From Schistocerca nitens (Eukaryota > Arthropoda > Insecta > Orthoptera > Acrididae): a stretch of DNA of 64,000 nt. Numbering within the stretch: position 1 is the stretch's first letter; each line of letters begins with the position of its first letter. The notes beneath the pieces are model-generated. The model worked only from the letters and a program-made list of their open reading frames with translations, had not been told where the DNA came from and made no database searches. Both the position numbers and the translations under genes were made by a program. Positions 12,650 through 23,199 of this stretch are shown piece after piece. The stretch lies in assembly GCF_023898315.1 (NCBI RefSeq), contig NC_064616.1:539701602-539765601 (forward strand). The letters are read 5' to 3'.

Positions 12650-13460
12650 TCTCTCAGCTTGTCTGAGCCTCCAGAATTTCATGGAGAATTGGCTGCCCTC
12701 TTAAGCGACCATCGTTCATCATACATGTCGAAACCGGAATTAACCCATTTCCGGTGATGGTGCTCGCCGATGTACCTGGAAGCGTCATACCAGTTGCTCA
12801 GCCTACCCACTGTGACGCGCCATAAGATCTGCGGCCACTAGCGTTCAGTCATACAACGATTTCACGTCCCCACATAACAGCTCCTACATAACGCAAAACG
12901 TTACAACAGCTCGAGAGCATACTTTTTGTCATTTACCAGGTTACAAAATCGAGTCAAAATTTATAAAAATTTCTCTGTTGGAATCCACTTATCAGAATAA
13001 TTTTGCATCCCTCTAACCTAGATGCATGCCTAATCAGATGAGTTCAGAAATCAGATGGTACGCTGAAAGTAGGGTTCGAGTGTGACAAGACCACACGACA
13101 CCAAGGACCCAGGTAGTCAACAAAGCACTGTGCAAGCAGGTGGTGGCTCCATAATGGTGAGAGCTTCTTTACATGGGATGGTCCGTGTCCTCTGCAGCTG
13201 AACCGATAATTGATTGGAATTGGTTACGTTCGGCTACTGGGAGACCATTTTCAGCCATTCATGGACATCATATTTCCAAACAACGATGCAATTTTTGTGG
13301 ATGACTGTGCATCAGATAGAGGCAGCATAACTCAGTTTTTCGGAAGGTGCTTCCAACGAGGTATTGAGCCTATGTTGTGCCGTGTTGATGCACTACGCCA
13401 GGCAAAAGGAGGTCTGACATGATATTTGGTGGGATCCCATGACCTTTGCCTCATTAGTGT
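12650..13460 (+). pseudogene. Tc1-like transposase remnant
   Basis: From about 13,030 the sequence reads, across frames, like the DDE half of a Tc1-family transposase. There is a SDE-x-R-like block (first Asp), QAGGGSIMV at about 13,135-13,160, then at 13,210-13,422 GYVRLLGDHFQPFMDIIFPNNDAIFVDD, where FVDD stands for the second catalytic Asp. The region ends in a 3' flank (CATGACCTTTGCCTCATTAG, 13,440-13,459) resembling Tc1-element ends. Tc1 transposases cut and paste their element at TA sites. The N-terminal DNA-binding part is absent or unrecognisable and frameshifts are present. The 12,650-13,020 stretch looks repetitive but is unassigned. Confidence 0.65.
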
Positions 13461-13687
13461 ATATTGTCGATATTACCAAGAAAAGCGAAGCGGTAATGCG
13501 AGCTTATCAGGAAGTAACTTGGTTGCGTGGCATGGTATAGTGACGCTCTGGTTAAAGTAGTGCACGTTACTACATCGCAGTGCGAACGTGGAAGGTGAGT
13601 GCAAAAAATATCTAGGCGCCATGCATAACGGCTTGCGGTTAACGCGATTAAATTCATTGAGAATGAGAAAGAAACTGGAAATTTGTT

Positions 13688-13830
13688 GTAAGGCCTTATG
13701 GGACAGTACTGCTGAGGTCATCGGTCCCTAAGCTTCGACACTACTTAACCTAACTTAAACGAACTTACGCTAAGGACGACACACACACACACGTGCCCGA
13801 GGGTGGACTCGAAACTCCGATGGGGGGAAA
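13688..13830 (-). mobile_element. SINE, truncated, minus orientation
   Basis: The reverse complement shows the TCGGGCAC body junction and a B-box-like element (13,797-13,815 on the plus strand reads CCGAGGGTGGACTCGAAAC). The tail is GGGACCGATGACC (plus strand 13,711-13,723 reads GGTCATCGGTCCC). Same superfamily as the SINE at 5,622. The tRNA 5' half is missing or degraded. Confidence 0.65.
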
Positions 13831-14981
13831 TGAGAAAGAGAAAGGATTTATCAAGGCAGCTGAGCAGGTGACGGATCGTGCTGCCAGAACGCTGTAGTCG
13901 AGTAACAGTACGTTTTGCTCAAACAAGTTATTCAGCAGAGATCCGAACTTCAAGGCTAGCAACGAAACTTTTAGAAAAATGTTTTGAAAGACGCCAAAAT
14001 AAACCTGTTGTTATGTGTGAAGCAGTGGACATAGTTGCAAAATGGTCATACCGCATTAGGTTTTTATGCAAGAATGAAGCAACACACTCAGGGCCGAAAT
14101 GTCTTCTGTACTGACAAAAGAAAACGAACTGAGGACAACCGTGTTGTCCTTTTTAGCAATTTGATTTTGAAGTTGTAGTATCTTCTTTCTGGTACTGGCA
14201 AACTTTCACGTCCACAGTCATTTTCTGCGCGTCAGGACATTCAGTGCCTCACAAGGGGTGGGTTGATACAGGCCTACTTAAACCGTGCGGTTCACAAGAA
14301 CCGAGATAAAAACAGCAAGGTTCTCTGGATATCCAGGTGTGATGTTCGATTATAAAGATTTCTTATTCTGTATTTTGTGTACGATGACGAAAACGGCGGG
14401 ACTAAGTATTAGAAATAATATAAATACAGTTAATTGAATAAAAGTAGTGAATAAAGTCAGTTTGATATACAGTAAAAAAAGATGTAAGAAATGGAAGAGT
14501 TTCGAAAATATACCCCTTTGCCTATCACGAATTATTTTAACCTCTAATAGGTTAACACTTCTCTGATTACTGCCTTCAATTTTAATGCTGTTGTACATAA
14601 AGACAGATTATTATTTTTTACTCGTAATCTCTTTACTCATTTTGATATTCCTAGCTACTGCACATGTCCAAAATATTTCATTACGATAAAACAAAACCAG
14701 TGATCACTTCGCAGTCATTTTCCACACTGATCTGGCGCGGATAATTGTCTTAAGCTTCTCTTCATCAAAGAACTAAAATATGAAAGCGCCAAAAATATCA
14801 CTTCACAGAACTGACAATCGGAAGAGCGGATTTAGATAATCCATTCGTTACAGACAAGTGACTCTAGGAAACGGTATTTGATTTGATTAGGAAAATAGAT
14901 TCAGGCCTAACATGTAAACATGATGGGAAAAATCGCGTTATGATTCCATCATTAGATATTTACATTCCGCAAATTGTATCG
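13831..14981. other. No recognisable gene
   Basis: Short ORFs only. No motif, inverted repeat or RNA gene recognised. Confidence 0.35.
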
Positions 14982-15118
14982 CTTCTCTGCCTCGTGATGG
15001 CTGGGTGTTGTGTGATGTTCTTAGGTTAATTAGGTTTAAGTAGTTATAAGTTCTAGGGGACTGATGACCATAGATGTTAAGTCCCATAGTGCTCAGAGCC
15101 ATTTAAACCATTTGAACC
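14982..15118 (+). mobile_element. SINE 3' half
   Basis: Begins with CTCTGCCTCGTGATGGCTGG and continues into the TTAGGTTAATTAGGTTTAAG, GGGGACTGATGACC and AGTGCTCAGAGCCATTT tail shared with the SINEs at 18,902, 22,038 and 28,298. The B-box-bearing tRNA head is replaced by an unrelated start, so this is a truncated or chimeric copy. Confidence 0.7.
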
Positions 15119-15145
15119 AAGTTGTATCGCAAGTAAACAAGGTGA

Positions 15146-15262
15146 TGTCCGACCGGTTAGCCGTGCGGTATAACGCGAATCCGGGCTGGTTCCCCTTATT
15201 TCGCCTCAGCTACACTATGTTGGCGATGGCTGCGCAAACAATTTCTCCACGAACGCGTACAT
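15146..15262 (+). mobile_element. Fragment of a second SINE family (head and tail only)
   Basis: Starts GACCGGTTAGCCGTGCGGTA and jumps within about 30 bases to CGGGCTGGTTCCCCTTATTT and GGCGATGGCTGCGCAAACAA. These are the two ends of the longer SINE seen in minus orientation at 37,045-37,533, so the middle has been deleted. Confidence 0.6.
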
Positions 15263-15554
15263 GAGCATTACTCAACTACGCAAACATAGTATGCACACAA
15301 GTGTTTGTGACCGGGTTTCCAAGGAGAGCAAAGGAAATGGAGGCAACAGAGCGCAGCACTACGAGACTGCCACACCAGAAGAAAAAATATACCCACAGCA
15401 TTTACGAAAAGACTGCGTAACATTTGTATGCCCTTATTTTAAAGATGTTTTTGTAATACCAGTTATCCACATGAGAAGGTATTAAATCGAATCATGTCGC
15501 TAAGTAAATAAGTAATACAATAGTTGACAATGTTCGTGACTGGTGGGGGTTATT

Positions 15555-16150
15555 TTAAAAAACGTTCACATATTTTATAAACAGCGTTACATCCATCGCA
15601 ATATGTATCTGGAACTGGGTCCCGGCTGCGAAGACGACGTATTGCCACTCATGTGTCGAGTGTCGTAGGGCGGACCCCTGTAGACTGCCTCTCTCTGCTA
15701 ACTTCATAAAGAAATCAATAGCAATGGTCACGGTGCTAAGAATCTGTTGTGCCCCAAACGTCGCCGCACTGTCCTTGTGGACACTTGTTTGCGGCAAACA
15801 AGCCCATTCCGTTGCGGAAATGGCTCTTCATTCCATCGCAGCCAAGTGCACAATATTTGTTCCCCAACGGTGCCAGATGCGTCGGGAGGTTTAGATCCTG
15901 CATGGCATACCGTGGGATACTGATAAACGTGACTGCGATACTGCGGAACGATAAACTAGAGTCCCAGTAGGCCACGATTTGGCCGCTGCCGAATTCAGAC
16001 GTGTGCTGGTGGGCATTTCCCCGTCCATAGAACCATCTTCGCTCAAACAAAACACCTCAAATGGGTTTTCTGCACGATAACACGCTGTGTAATCTTTCCT
16101 CATATACAGAATGGACACAGCGTTACTCCTACACACTCCAGCTTCGAGCG
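15555..16150 (-). pseudogene. Probable Tc1-like transposase N-terminal remnant
   Basis: Minus-strand frames across 15,555-16,136 contain an STRTVRRRLG-like block (near 15,755-15,785) of the kind found between the paired DNA-binding domain and the catalytic core of Tc1 transposases. Upstream sequence is fragmented into three frames. No catalytic motif and no TIRs were identified. The assignment is partly from memory of a Tc1 family. Confidence 0.45.
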
Positions 16151-16390
16151 CTTGCGTTGAAATTCTAGGGATTTACGTATAGCATAGCTGCAGTAGACTA
16201 CATATCGTTGTTCGTTACTTCGCACGTACATTGTACTCCAGAATAATGATATCGCTGGCAGCTGGAACTAGAACACGATGTGACTCTGCTATGCAGACCA
16301 GTATAAAAGGAGGAGAGGGAGTATTTAGTTTCCAGTAGAGAAATAGTAACATCGGATTGAGTCGATCAGGAGAGCTCAGAGGGGAGGAGG

Positions 16391-16575
16391 AGATTAGTGT
16401 TTAGCTTCCCGTCGACAACGAGGTCATTGGACACGGAGCACAAGCTCAGATTAGGGAGGGAATGAGAAGGAAATCGGCCGTGCCCTTTGAAAGGAGCCAT
16501 GCCCTCATTTGCCTGAAAAGATTTAGGCAAATCACGGGAAACATAAATCAGGATGGCAGGAGACGAGTTTGAAAC
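16391..16575 (+). repeat. Dispersed SINE-like repeat, third family
   Basis: Starts GATTAGTGTTTAGCTTCCCG, includes GAGGTCATTGGACACGGAGC and GGCCGTGCCCTTTGAAAGG, and ends AAATCAGGATGGCAGGAGAC followed by GAGTTTGAA. I recognise it as a common short insect repeat that normally ends in a B-box-like GGTTTGAACC. No target duplication was found. Confidence 0.5.
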
Positions 16576-16576
16576 G

Positions 16577-16856
16577 TCAGGAGAGCTCACTGACTTTGAA
16601 TGTGCTCTACTCATTGCATATCATCTGACTAACAAACCCGTCAATAGCTGTTCAATCCTTTCGAAGCGGCCCAAGTCCATTGTTGGTTACGTGCTTGAGA
16701 TGTGGAACAGCAAAGATATATCCATGCGCCAAAGCAAGACCACGCAGACCACATGTGATGACAGACAGGGACCGTCGACTATTCAGGAGGATGGTTGTAA
16801 AAATTTGCTTGAAATCAGCAGAAGATATCACTCACGCATCCTAGAAATCACAGTTC
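16577..16856 (+). pseudogene. Tc1-like transposase, N-terminal part (split by LINE)
   Basis: Reads SGELTDFECALLIAYHLTNK, then RPKSIVGYVLEMW: the paired-type helix-turn-helix DNA-binding domain of Tc1 transposases. It stops at the 3' end of the minus-strand CR1-like LINE (16,857). The catalytic half of what looks like the same family resumes beyond the LINE at about 21,590. About 40 codons between the two parts seem missing. Confidence 0.65.
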
Positions 16857-17011
16857 ATCTACAACTACAGCTGCATCGACATACCTAAACCGCAATCCAC
16901 CATACGGTGCGTGGCGGAGGGTACCTCGTTCCACAACTAGCATCTTCTCTCCCTGTTCCACTGCCAAACAGAACGAGGGAAAATGACTGCCTATATGCCT
17001 CTGTACGAATC

Positions 17012-18890
17012 CTAATCTCTCTTATCTTTGTGGTCTTTCCGCAAAATATAAGGTGGCGGTAGTAAAATTCTACTGCAGTCAGTCACAAATGCTGGTTCTC
17101 TAAATTTCCTCACTAGCGATTCACGAAAAGAACGCCTCCTTTCCTCCAGATACTCCCGCCTGAGTTCCTGAAGTATTTCCATAATACTCGCGTGATGATC
17201 AAACCTACCAGTAACAAATCTAGCAGCCCGCCTCTGAATTGCTTCTATGTCCTTTCCCAATCCGAGCTGGTAGGGATCCCAAACGCTCTAGCAGTACTCA
17301 GGAATAGGTCGTATTAGTTTTTTTAAGCGGTCTCGTTTACAGATGAACCACATCTTCCCAAAATTCTACCAATGAACCGAAGACGACTATCCGACTTCAC
17401 CACAACTGCCATTACCTGCTTGTCCCACTTCATATCGCTCTGCAATGTTACGCCCAAATATTTAATCGACGTGACTGTTTAAAGCGCTACACTACTAACG
17501 GAGTATTCAAACATTACGGGATCCTTTTTCCTATTCATCTGCATTAATTTATATTTATCTATATTTAGAGCTAGCTGCCATTTTTTACACCAATCACAAA
17601 TCCTTTCCAAGTCATCTTGTATCCTCCTACAGTCACTCAAAGACGACACCTTCCCGTCCACCACAGCATCATCAGCAAACAGCCGCACATTGCTATCCGC
17701 CCTATCCAAAAGATCATTTATGTAGAAAGAAAACAACAGCGGACCTACCACACTTCCCTGGGGCACTCCAGATGATACCCTCACCTCCGATGAGCACTCA
17801 CCATCGAGGACAACTACTGGGTTCTATTACTTAAGAAGTCTTCGAGCCACTCACACATTTGGGAACCAATCCCATATGCTCGTACCTTAGTTAGGAGTCT
17901 GCAGTGGGGCACCGAGTCAAACGCTTCCCGGAAGTCAAGGAATATGGCATCCGTCTGATACCCGTCATCCAAGGTTAGCAAGATATCATGTGAAAAAAGG
18001 CCGAGTTGCGTTTCGCAGGAGAGATGCTTTCTAAAGCCGTGCTAATGCATGGACAGCAACTTCTCTGTCTCAAGGAAATTCATTATATTCGAACTGAGAA
18101 TATGTTCGAGAATCCTGCAACAAACCAATGTTAGGGATATTGGTCTGTAATTTTGAGGATCCGTCCTTCTACCCTTCTTACATACTGGCGTCACCTGCGC
18201 TTTTTTCCAGTCGCTCGGGACTTTACGTTGGGCAAGAGATTCGCGATAAATGCAAAGCTAAGTAAGGAGCCAATGCTGTAGAGTACTCTCTGTAAAACCG
18301 AATTGGAATCCCATCAGTACCTGGCGATTTATTTATTTTCAACCCATTCAGCTGCTTCATAACCCCAGGGATATCTATCACTATCTACTCCATACTGGAA
18401 CCTGTACGAGACTCAAACGGTGGTATGTTTGTACGATTCTCCTGCGTGAAAGATTTCTCAAATGCTAAATTTAAAATTTCAGCTTTCGTTTTGCTGTCTT
18501 CCGTTGCCAGGCCAGACTGATCAGTGAGTGACTGGATGGATGCCTTCGACCCGCTTACCGATTTTACGTAAGACCAGAATTTCCTTGGGTTTTCGGTAAG
18601 ATCTTATCCTAAGGTTTGACGGTGGTAGTGGGTGTATGCTTCGCGCATCGTTCATTTTACAGCAGCACAAATCTCAACTGACTTTTGCCTGTCCTCATTC
18701 TCCCAACTTTCTTGTACCGCGAGTGTATCTATTTTTGCTTCCTGAGCATTCTCCGAATTGCGCTGTTAAACCACGGTGGGTCTTTTCCGTCCGTAACCCA
18801 CTTTTTCGGTACATACTTCTCCAATGCGTGATTTACAATGTGTTAAAAACTTGCCCATAATTCTTCCACGTCCATCGTACCGGAAGTAGA
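17012..18890 (-). pseudogene. CR1-like reverse transcriptase, fragmented
   Basis: The best-preserved segment (17,784-17,479) reads SSGVPQGSVVGPLLFSFYIN and then RLFADDAVVDG, the RT palm with FADD catalytic motif, followed by CDWCKKWQLALNIDKYK. The 5' part (17,800-18,890) and the C-terminal part (17,260-17,012, containing IQRRAARFVTGRF) are recognisable only in shifted frames. It clearly belongs to the same group as the RT at 27,365-29,164. Inactive. Confidence 0.8.
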
Positions 18891-18901
18891 TGAAGTCGAT
18901 T

Positions 18902-19096
18902 GCCGGTCGGAGTGGCCGTGCGCTTCTAGGCGCTACAGTCTGGAGCCAAGCGACCGCTACGGTCGCAGGTTCGAATCCCGCCTCGGGCACGGATGTGTGT
19001 GATGTCCTTAGGTTAGTTAGGTTTAATTAGTTCTGAGTTCTAGGCGACTGATGACCTTAGAAGTTAAGTCGCATAGTGCTCAGAGCCATTTTTTTA
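18902..19096 (+). mobile_element. SINE with target duplication, inserted in LINE
   Basis: Complete tRNA-derived SINE: head GCCGGTCGGAGTGGCCGTGC, perfect B box GGTTCGAATCC (18,969-18,979), body CTCGGGCACGGATGTGTGTG, tail GCGACTGATGACC, ending CAGAGCCATTTTTTT. It is flanked by the 9-bp direct repeat AAGTCGATT (18,893-18,901 and 19,097-19,105). It sits at the endonuclease-RT junction of the CR1-like LINE, so it is younger. Pol III transcription from the A/B boxes is expected from the family. Confidence 0.9.
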
Positions 19097-19105
19097 AAGT
19101 CGATT

Positions 19106-19976
19106 CATTTACTAAGCGGGATGCTAACAACTGCTTATCTGCTCTTTCTAGTAAGAATACTCTCCTAGCCTTCTTGTCCAACTTTTTAACTTTCGTAACC
19201 ATAGTCGTAATGACGACATCATGATCACTAATCCCTGTCTCAACACTGACACCGTCGATGAGATCTGGTCTCTTCGTGGCTACCCGATCTAAAATATTTC
19301 CATTACGCGTTGGCTGTCGATTTAGCTGCTCAAGACTGTTTTCGGATAATGTCTTCAAAAGTAATACACACGACGGCTTGTCTGTACCACCTGTAATGAA
19401 TCCATAGACATCCCAGTCTATACTAGGTAGGTTGAAGTCGACTCCGACATATATAACATGATCCGGGTACTTCTGCGATACAGAGTGTAAACTCCATTTG
19501 AATGATTCTATAACTGTCTCGGTGGAACCTGGTGGCCGGTAGTAACACCCAACAATTAACTTTATTTCTCCTAGCCCTGTTAAACGTGTCCACATAACTT
19601 CACAGTCACACTCTACTTCGACCTCAGTAGACACAATATTAATGCCAATTGCATGGAAGACACCACCTCCTACGGCGTCTAATCTGTCTTTCCAATACAC
19701 GTTCCAACCCTCACTAAATATTTCAGAACTTCCTATCTCAGGGTTCAGCCAGTTCTCAGTCCCGAAATTAAATTGCGCGCCACACGCTTCCTGGAGGGCA
19801 GTTAATTCACGAACTTTATTCCGAACACTCTGAAAATTTACTGCTAATATCTTGATAGCTAAAGTATCTTTACAATGAGCGCGTCCTGATTTCCCTGCCT
19901 GCACGTCGACTGGTGAGTGTTCATCAGGACACCTCGCCTTACTGCCTAGCCTAAAAAACCCCCATGTGCACGCCAC
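19106..19976 (-). pseudogene. CR1-like AP endonuclease domain
   Basis: Open for almost 300 codons and carries the APE blocks in order: LAVNFQSVRNK, GTENWL (catalytic Glu), YYRPPG, VGVDFNLPSIDW (DFN metal-binding block, with Val where Gly usually precedes Asp), RVATKRPDLIDG and GISDHDVV (catalytic SDH). The N-terminal 30-40 residues overlap the end of ORF1 in another frame. The reading frame then runs into the SINE at 19,096. The domain nicks target DNA to prime reverse transcription. Confidence 0.8.
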
Positions 19977-20874
19977 AAGTACTCTGCTACCGGAGTAGCC
20001 GCTTCCTTTGTGTAGTACACCCCTGACTTATCTAGGGGCGTCCTACTATTCCCCACCCAATAGCGCAAGTCTAGAAATCTACAGCCAAGACCGTCACTGA
20101 GTCGATGAAGCCTCTGGTTGAGACCCTCCACTCGGCTCCAAACTAAAGGACCCCGACCCACTCTGGGAACGATGCTGGAAATAGAGAGCTCTGTTTGTAC
20201 CTCACGTGCGAGGCCAGCGGTCTTCACCAAATCCGCCAGCCGCCTGTACGAACTGAGGATCGCCTCCGTACCCAAACGACAGGCATCACTGGTGCCGACG
20301 TGAGCAACTACTTGCAGACGACTGCACCCCGTACGCTCGATAGTCACAGGCAAGGCCGCCTCCACATCTTGCATGAGGCCCCCCGGCAAACAACCGAGTG
20401 CACGTTGGAATTCTTTCCAGCCCTGTACGCTATTTCTCTAAGGGGCTCCATCACCTGCCTAACGTTGGAGCTCCCAATAGCCAGCAAGCTTTAGCTCCCG
20501 TGTGCCTGCTCGGGCCCTGCTGAAGGAGCGGCCACCTGCCCACTGAGCGGATTAACGGGCGAGGCCAGCCGGCCAGCCTCCACATTGACCCTCCGCCTCG
20601 AGCGACGCGAACGCGTTGCAGTTCGCCACTCACCCTGCGGTGAGGGCGGCCCCAACGCGCCGAGTACACTAGAAGGTGCCTCGGCGGCAGAGTAAGCGGA
20701 CGCAGCAAGCGACGCCTGGGGTGTCTGAAACGACGAGCCAGACCCTCCGCCGTCGCTGCATCTCGAAGCAGCAACCTGAAGGCGGCTGACTGTGGTCAAC
20801 AGCACGCTCAGCTGCTCGCGAACCGCGGCCAGTTCCTCCTGCGCCCGCACACAGCACGCACACACTCTATCCAT
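19946..20874 (-). pseudogene. CR1-like ORF1: zinc finger, coiled coil, SGNH esterase-like domain
   Basis: ORF1 starts MDRVCACCVRAQEELAAVRE at 20,874: a CxxC pair followed by a short heptad-like coiled coil, then an Arg/Ser/Pro-rich stretch. After a stop at about 20,488 the frame continues LLAIGSSNVRQV (SGNH block I), and after a frameshift near 20,360 it reads QVVAHVGTSDACRLG (block III, Gly-x-Asp) and ends around KSGVYYTKEAATPVAEYL (catalytic His region). CR1 ORF1 esterases are thought to aid membrane or nuclear passage of the RNP. The coding sequence is broken at least twice. Confidence 0.75.
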
Positions 20875-21590
20875 CCTACTGCTAATATCTGGACGTATAG
20901 AGTTGCGACAAATAAAACAGCAATACGCGACTGCACAGTTGTGTCACCAGCGCCAGATTGAGCTGCGATATATGAACAATCACTTACGAACTAAGCAATC
21001 AAATGACCACGACTACGCCACTATACAGATTACAATGCGATGCTACACCTGTCTTAGTAAAAATGACAACTGCCTACGTGATGTTACACTCTACCGTTAT
21101 TAAAATTTGATACTACCCGTTTCTAATTCGAAAATACGCAAAGATCCGAAAAATTTCACCACGCAAGCACACAAACACACAAAGTAACTTGAGTTAAACC
21201 TGCAGAACTAATGCGAAAAACTGGATATACGACTTGTTTCTGCTACTGCTGCTGGCACACGTCACTCTGCAAGCACAGGTGAAACTTCACTGGCCTCTGT
21301 CTGCTGCTAACTGACTCTACGAAATAAACAGAAAGCACTAGCTGTCCAAAACAAGCAACTGAGTAACGATTCAGCGAATTTATACTTCACAGCTATCGGG
21401 AAGCAATATTACTCCTCTCAAATACGAGAATACGCAAGGATTTTATTTAATTAAATATGCAAGCACACAAACACTCGGAAAGAAATTAAGAATCAAACTA
21501 CAAAACAAATATGAAAACTAAATATGCGACTCGCTACTGCACTAGTGCTTCACTACTGCTGCACTAATACTTCACCGGCGGCTGCTCATA
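20875..21590 (-). promoter_or_regulatory. LINE 5' UTR with two imperfect tandem units
   Basis: Two related blocks lie at about 21,120-21,345 and 21,425-21,605. Both contain an AATACGCAA core, a GCAAGCACACAAACAC stretch, an ATGCGAAAAACT / ATGAAAACTAAATATGCGAC stretch, and a CTGCTACTGCTG / CACTACTGCTGCACTA stretch. Duplicated 5' UTR units in LINEs often act as internal promoters, so that role is a reasonable inference. No TATA box is evident. Confidence 0.5.
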
Positions 21591-22370
21591 ACTGGAAAAG
21601 AATGATTTACACTGGTGAATCACGCTATACTCTATGTGAATATTAATGAAGCATTGGGATTTGGCGAATACCTGGAGAACGTTGCCTGCATCGACTGAGA
21701 TGTTGGGGTGTGGGAGTGTTTTTCGTGATTAATGCATAGTCCCCTTACGGCGCTCACGAAACGCGAAATGTGTGAGGGTATGAACACAATTTACAGCATT
21801 CTGTACTGCGTGCAGTAAATGTACAGTTCGGAGATGATAATTGTTTGTATCAGCATTACAATGCACAATCTAACAACCCATAACTTGTGAGACATTGGCT
21901 TTGTAGACAGTAACAGTCTTTATATGGACTGGCCTGGCAAGCATCCTGAACTGAATGCACTGGAAAATCCTCTCCATGAGTTCGAATGTCGACTTCGCTT
22001 CAGAACCCACCGTCCAACATCACTACCAATACTAGTCGCCGGCTGGTGAGGCCGTGTGGTTCTAGGCGCTTCAGCCTGGAACCGCGTGACCGCTATGGTC
22101 GCAGGTTCGAATCCTGCCTCGGGTATGGATGTGTGTGATGTCTTCAGGTTAGTTAGGTTTAAGTAGTTCTAAGTTCAAGGGGACTGATGCCCACTGATGT
22201 TAAGTCCCGTAGTGCTCACAGCCATTTGAACCCATTTTTAACTAGTCTCGGGGCTTGAGGAACTATACGCTGCCTTTCATCCACAAACATTCACACACTT
22301 CAGTCGAAGCGTCCCAAGTGGAGTTAACGCCGTCGTAAAAACTAAGGGTAGTCACACCCAAATATTATTG
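21590..22370 (+). pseudogene. Tc1-like transposase, catalytic part (split by LINE and SINE)
   Basis: Begins about HWKRMIYTGESRYTLCEY (first catalytic block, Asp replaced by Gly in TGES) and continues GIWRIPGE. At 21,920-22,035 it reads LYMDWPGKHPELNALENPLHEFECRLRFR, the block holding the third acidic residue. After the SINE it continues SGLEELYAAFHPQ and ends near VNAVVKTKGSHPN. Stops are frequent. Together with 16,577-16,856 it forms one broken transposase with a CR1-like LINE in the middle. Confidence 0.7.
22038..22240 (+). mobile_element. SINE with target duplication, inserted in Tc1 remnant
   Basis: Head GCCGGCTGGTGAGGCCGTGT, B box GGTTCGAATCC (22,104-22,114), body CTCGGGTATGGATGTGTGTG, tail GGACTGATGCCCACTG, end CACAGCCATTTGAACCC. 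It is flanked by the direct repeat ACTAGTC (22,031-22,037 and 22,241-22,247). It interrupts the transposase reading between HRPTSLPI and the SGLEELYAAFH continuation. Confidence 0.9.
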
Positions 22371-22759
22371 CCCATTAGCAAATTTCCAGAAAATATTCAT
22401 TAGGTAGTGTATGTGCAGCCTGAATGCTAATTAAACGCTGTTATTTAAGGTAATCGTTAATTATCTCTTTTCTTGTGGTTATGAATTTCTGTCCTCGACG
22501 AGACGCCACTTACCATAGCAATGACAATAAATGTGGAACTGGAGAGATCGAAGTCAAAATGGACTACACAATGGTAAATCGGTTAATTGAAAAAAAAAAA
22601 GGATCAAGCATAAAGCAAATGTCGAAACGAGCAATGCCAGTAATATGAATTTAATGTTGACAACATTTATTGGAATGTTACAGGTGATTCACTGCATACT
22701 TCGATTTTCGCCTTTCTAAAACTATGTTTCAGCCTTCGTGTCATGGAATTGTTTGATGC
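22371..22759. other. No gene seen
   Basis: AT-rich linker with an A10 run (22,591-22,600). Nothing recognised. Confidence 0.35.
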
Positions 22760-23190
22760 ATCTCTCCACGCTTGTCTATACTACGCAAGACTTCATGTTT
22801 GCGTAACTACCGCTACCTTAATTTGTTGGAACCTGATTGCTGTAGGCAAGACCTTCGTCTCCCACTCTTTCTAGTCTCCCGCACCCCACCTCAACCCACC
22901 CACACCAGAGCACTCCACATTTCCGTCGATTACCCAGTTGAAGACGGGTTGAAGACTCCGGATGTGTGCTGTCAAGTGATTAATTCCTTACGTCATGCTG
23001 CGGCAAATTTTTTCCCCAAATCTATTGAGTACCTACTCATCAGTTGTTAGAAATCCAATCGTCAGAATACTGTTATCGAACCATATTTCAAATACTCCTG
23101 TTCTCTTCTTTCAGACTGTTCATCGTCCAAGTTTAGTGCTACCAGCAGTCTGCCAGAACTATAAATTTACGTAGGGATTTTAAATAACTA
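22760..23190 (-). pseudogene. RTE-like LINE fragment, C-terminal RT region
   Basis: On the minus strand, decayed frames around 23,140-23,000 read like VFEIWFDNSILTI, then DE-x-VLNRFGEKI, resembling the conserved EAFEMWCYRRMLKI...NEEVLNRIGEK block after the RT domain of RTE-type insect LINEs. The nucleotide pattern across 22,760-23,140 also matches the 3' part of such elements as I know them. No catalytic motif remains. Confidence 0.5.
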
Positions 23191-23199
23191 ATGTCAATG

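Larger units (their letters stand above)
16857..21590 (-). mobile_element. CR1-like non-LTR retrotransposon, near full length
   Basis: Minus-strand LINE of about 4.7 kb: 5' UTR (about 21,590-20,875), ORF1 with zinc-finger start and esterase-like domain (20,874-19,946), AP-type endonuclease (about 19,976-19,106), reverse transcriptase (18,890-17,012, broken), and a 3' tail with CATCTACAACTACA-type simple repeat on the plus strand at 16,857-16,872. CR1-group elements nick the target with the endonuclease and reverse-transcribe in place. It sits inside a Tc1-like transposase gene and itself carries a SINE (18,902-19,096). Multiple stops and frameshifts make it inactive. Family is assigned by ORF1 type and RT blocks; a related jockey-superfamily clade is possible. 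Confidence 0.8.

Noticed and set aside
18969..18979. Possible tRNA genes at the many B-box sites
   Set aside because: All sit in SINE copies with SINE bodies and tails, and several have target duplications. None has a complete tRNA fold with intact acceptor stem.
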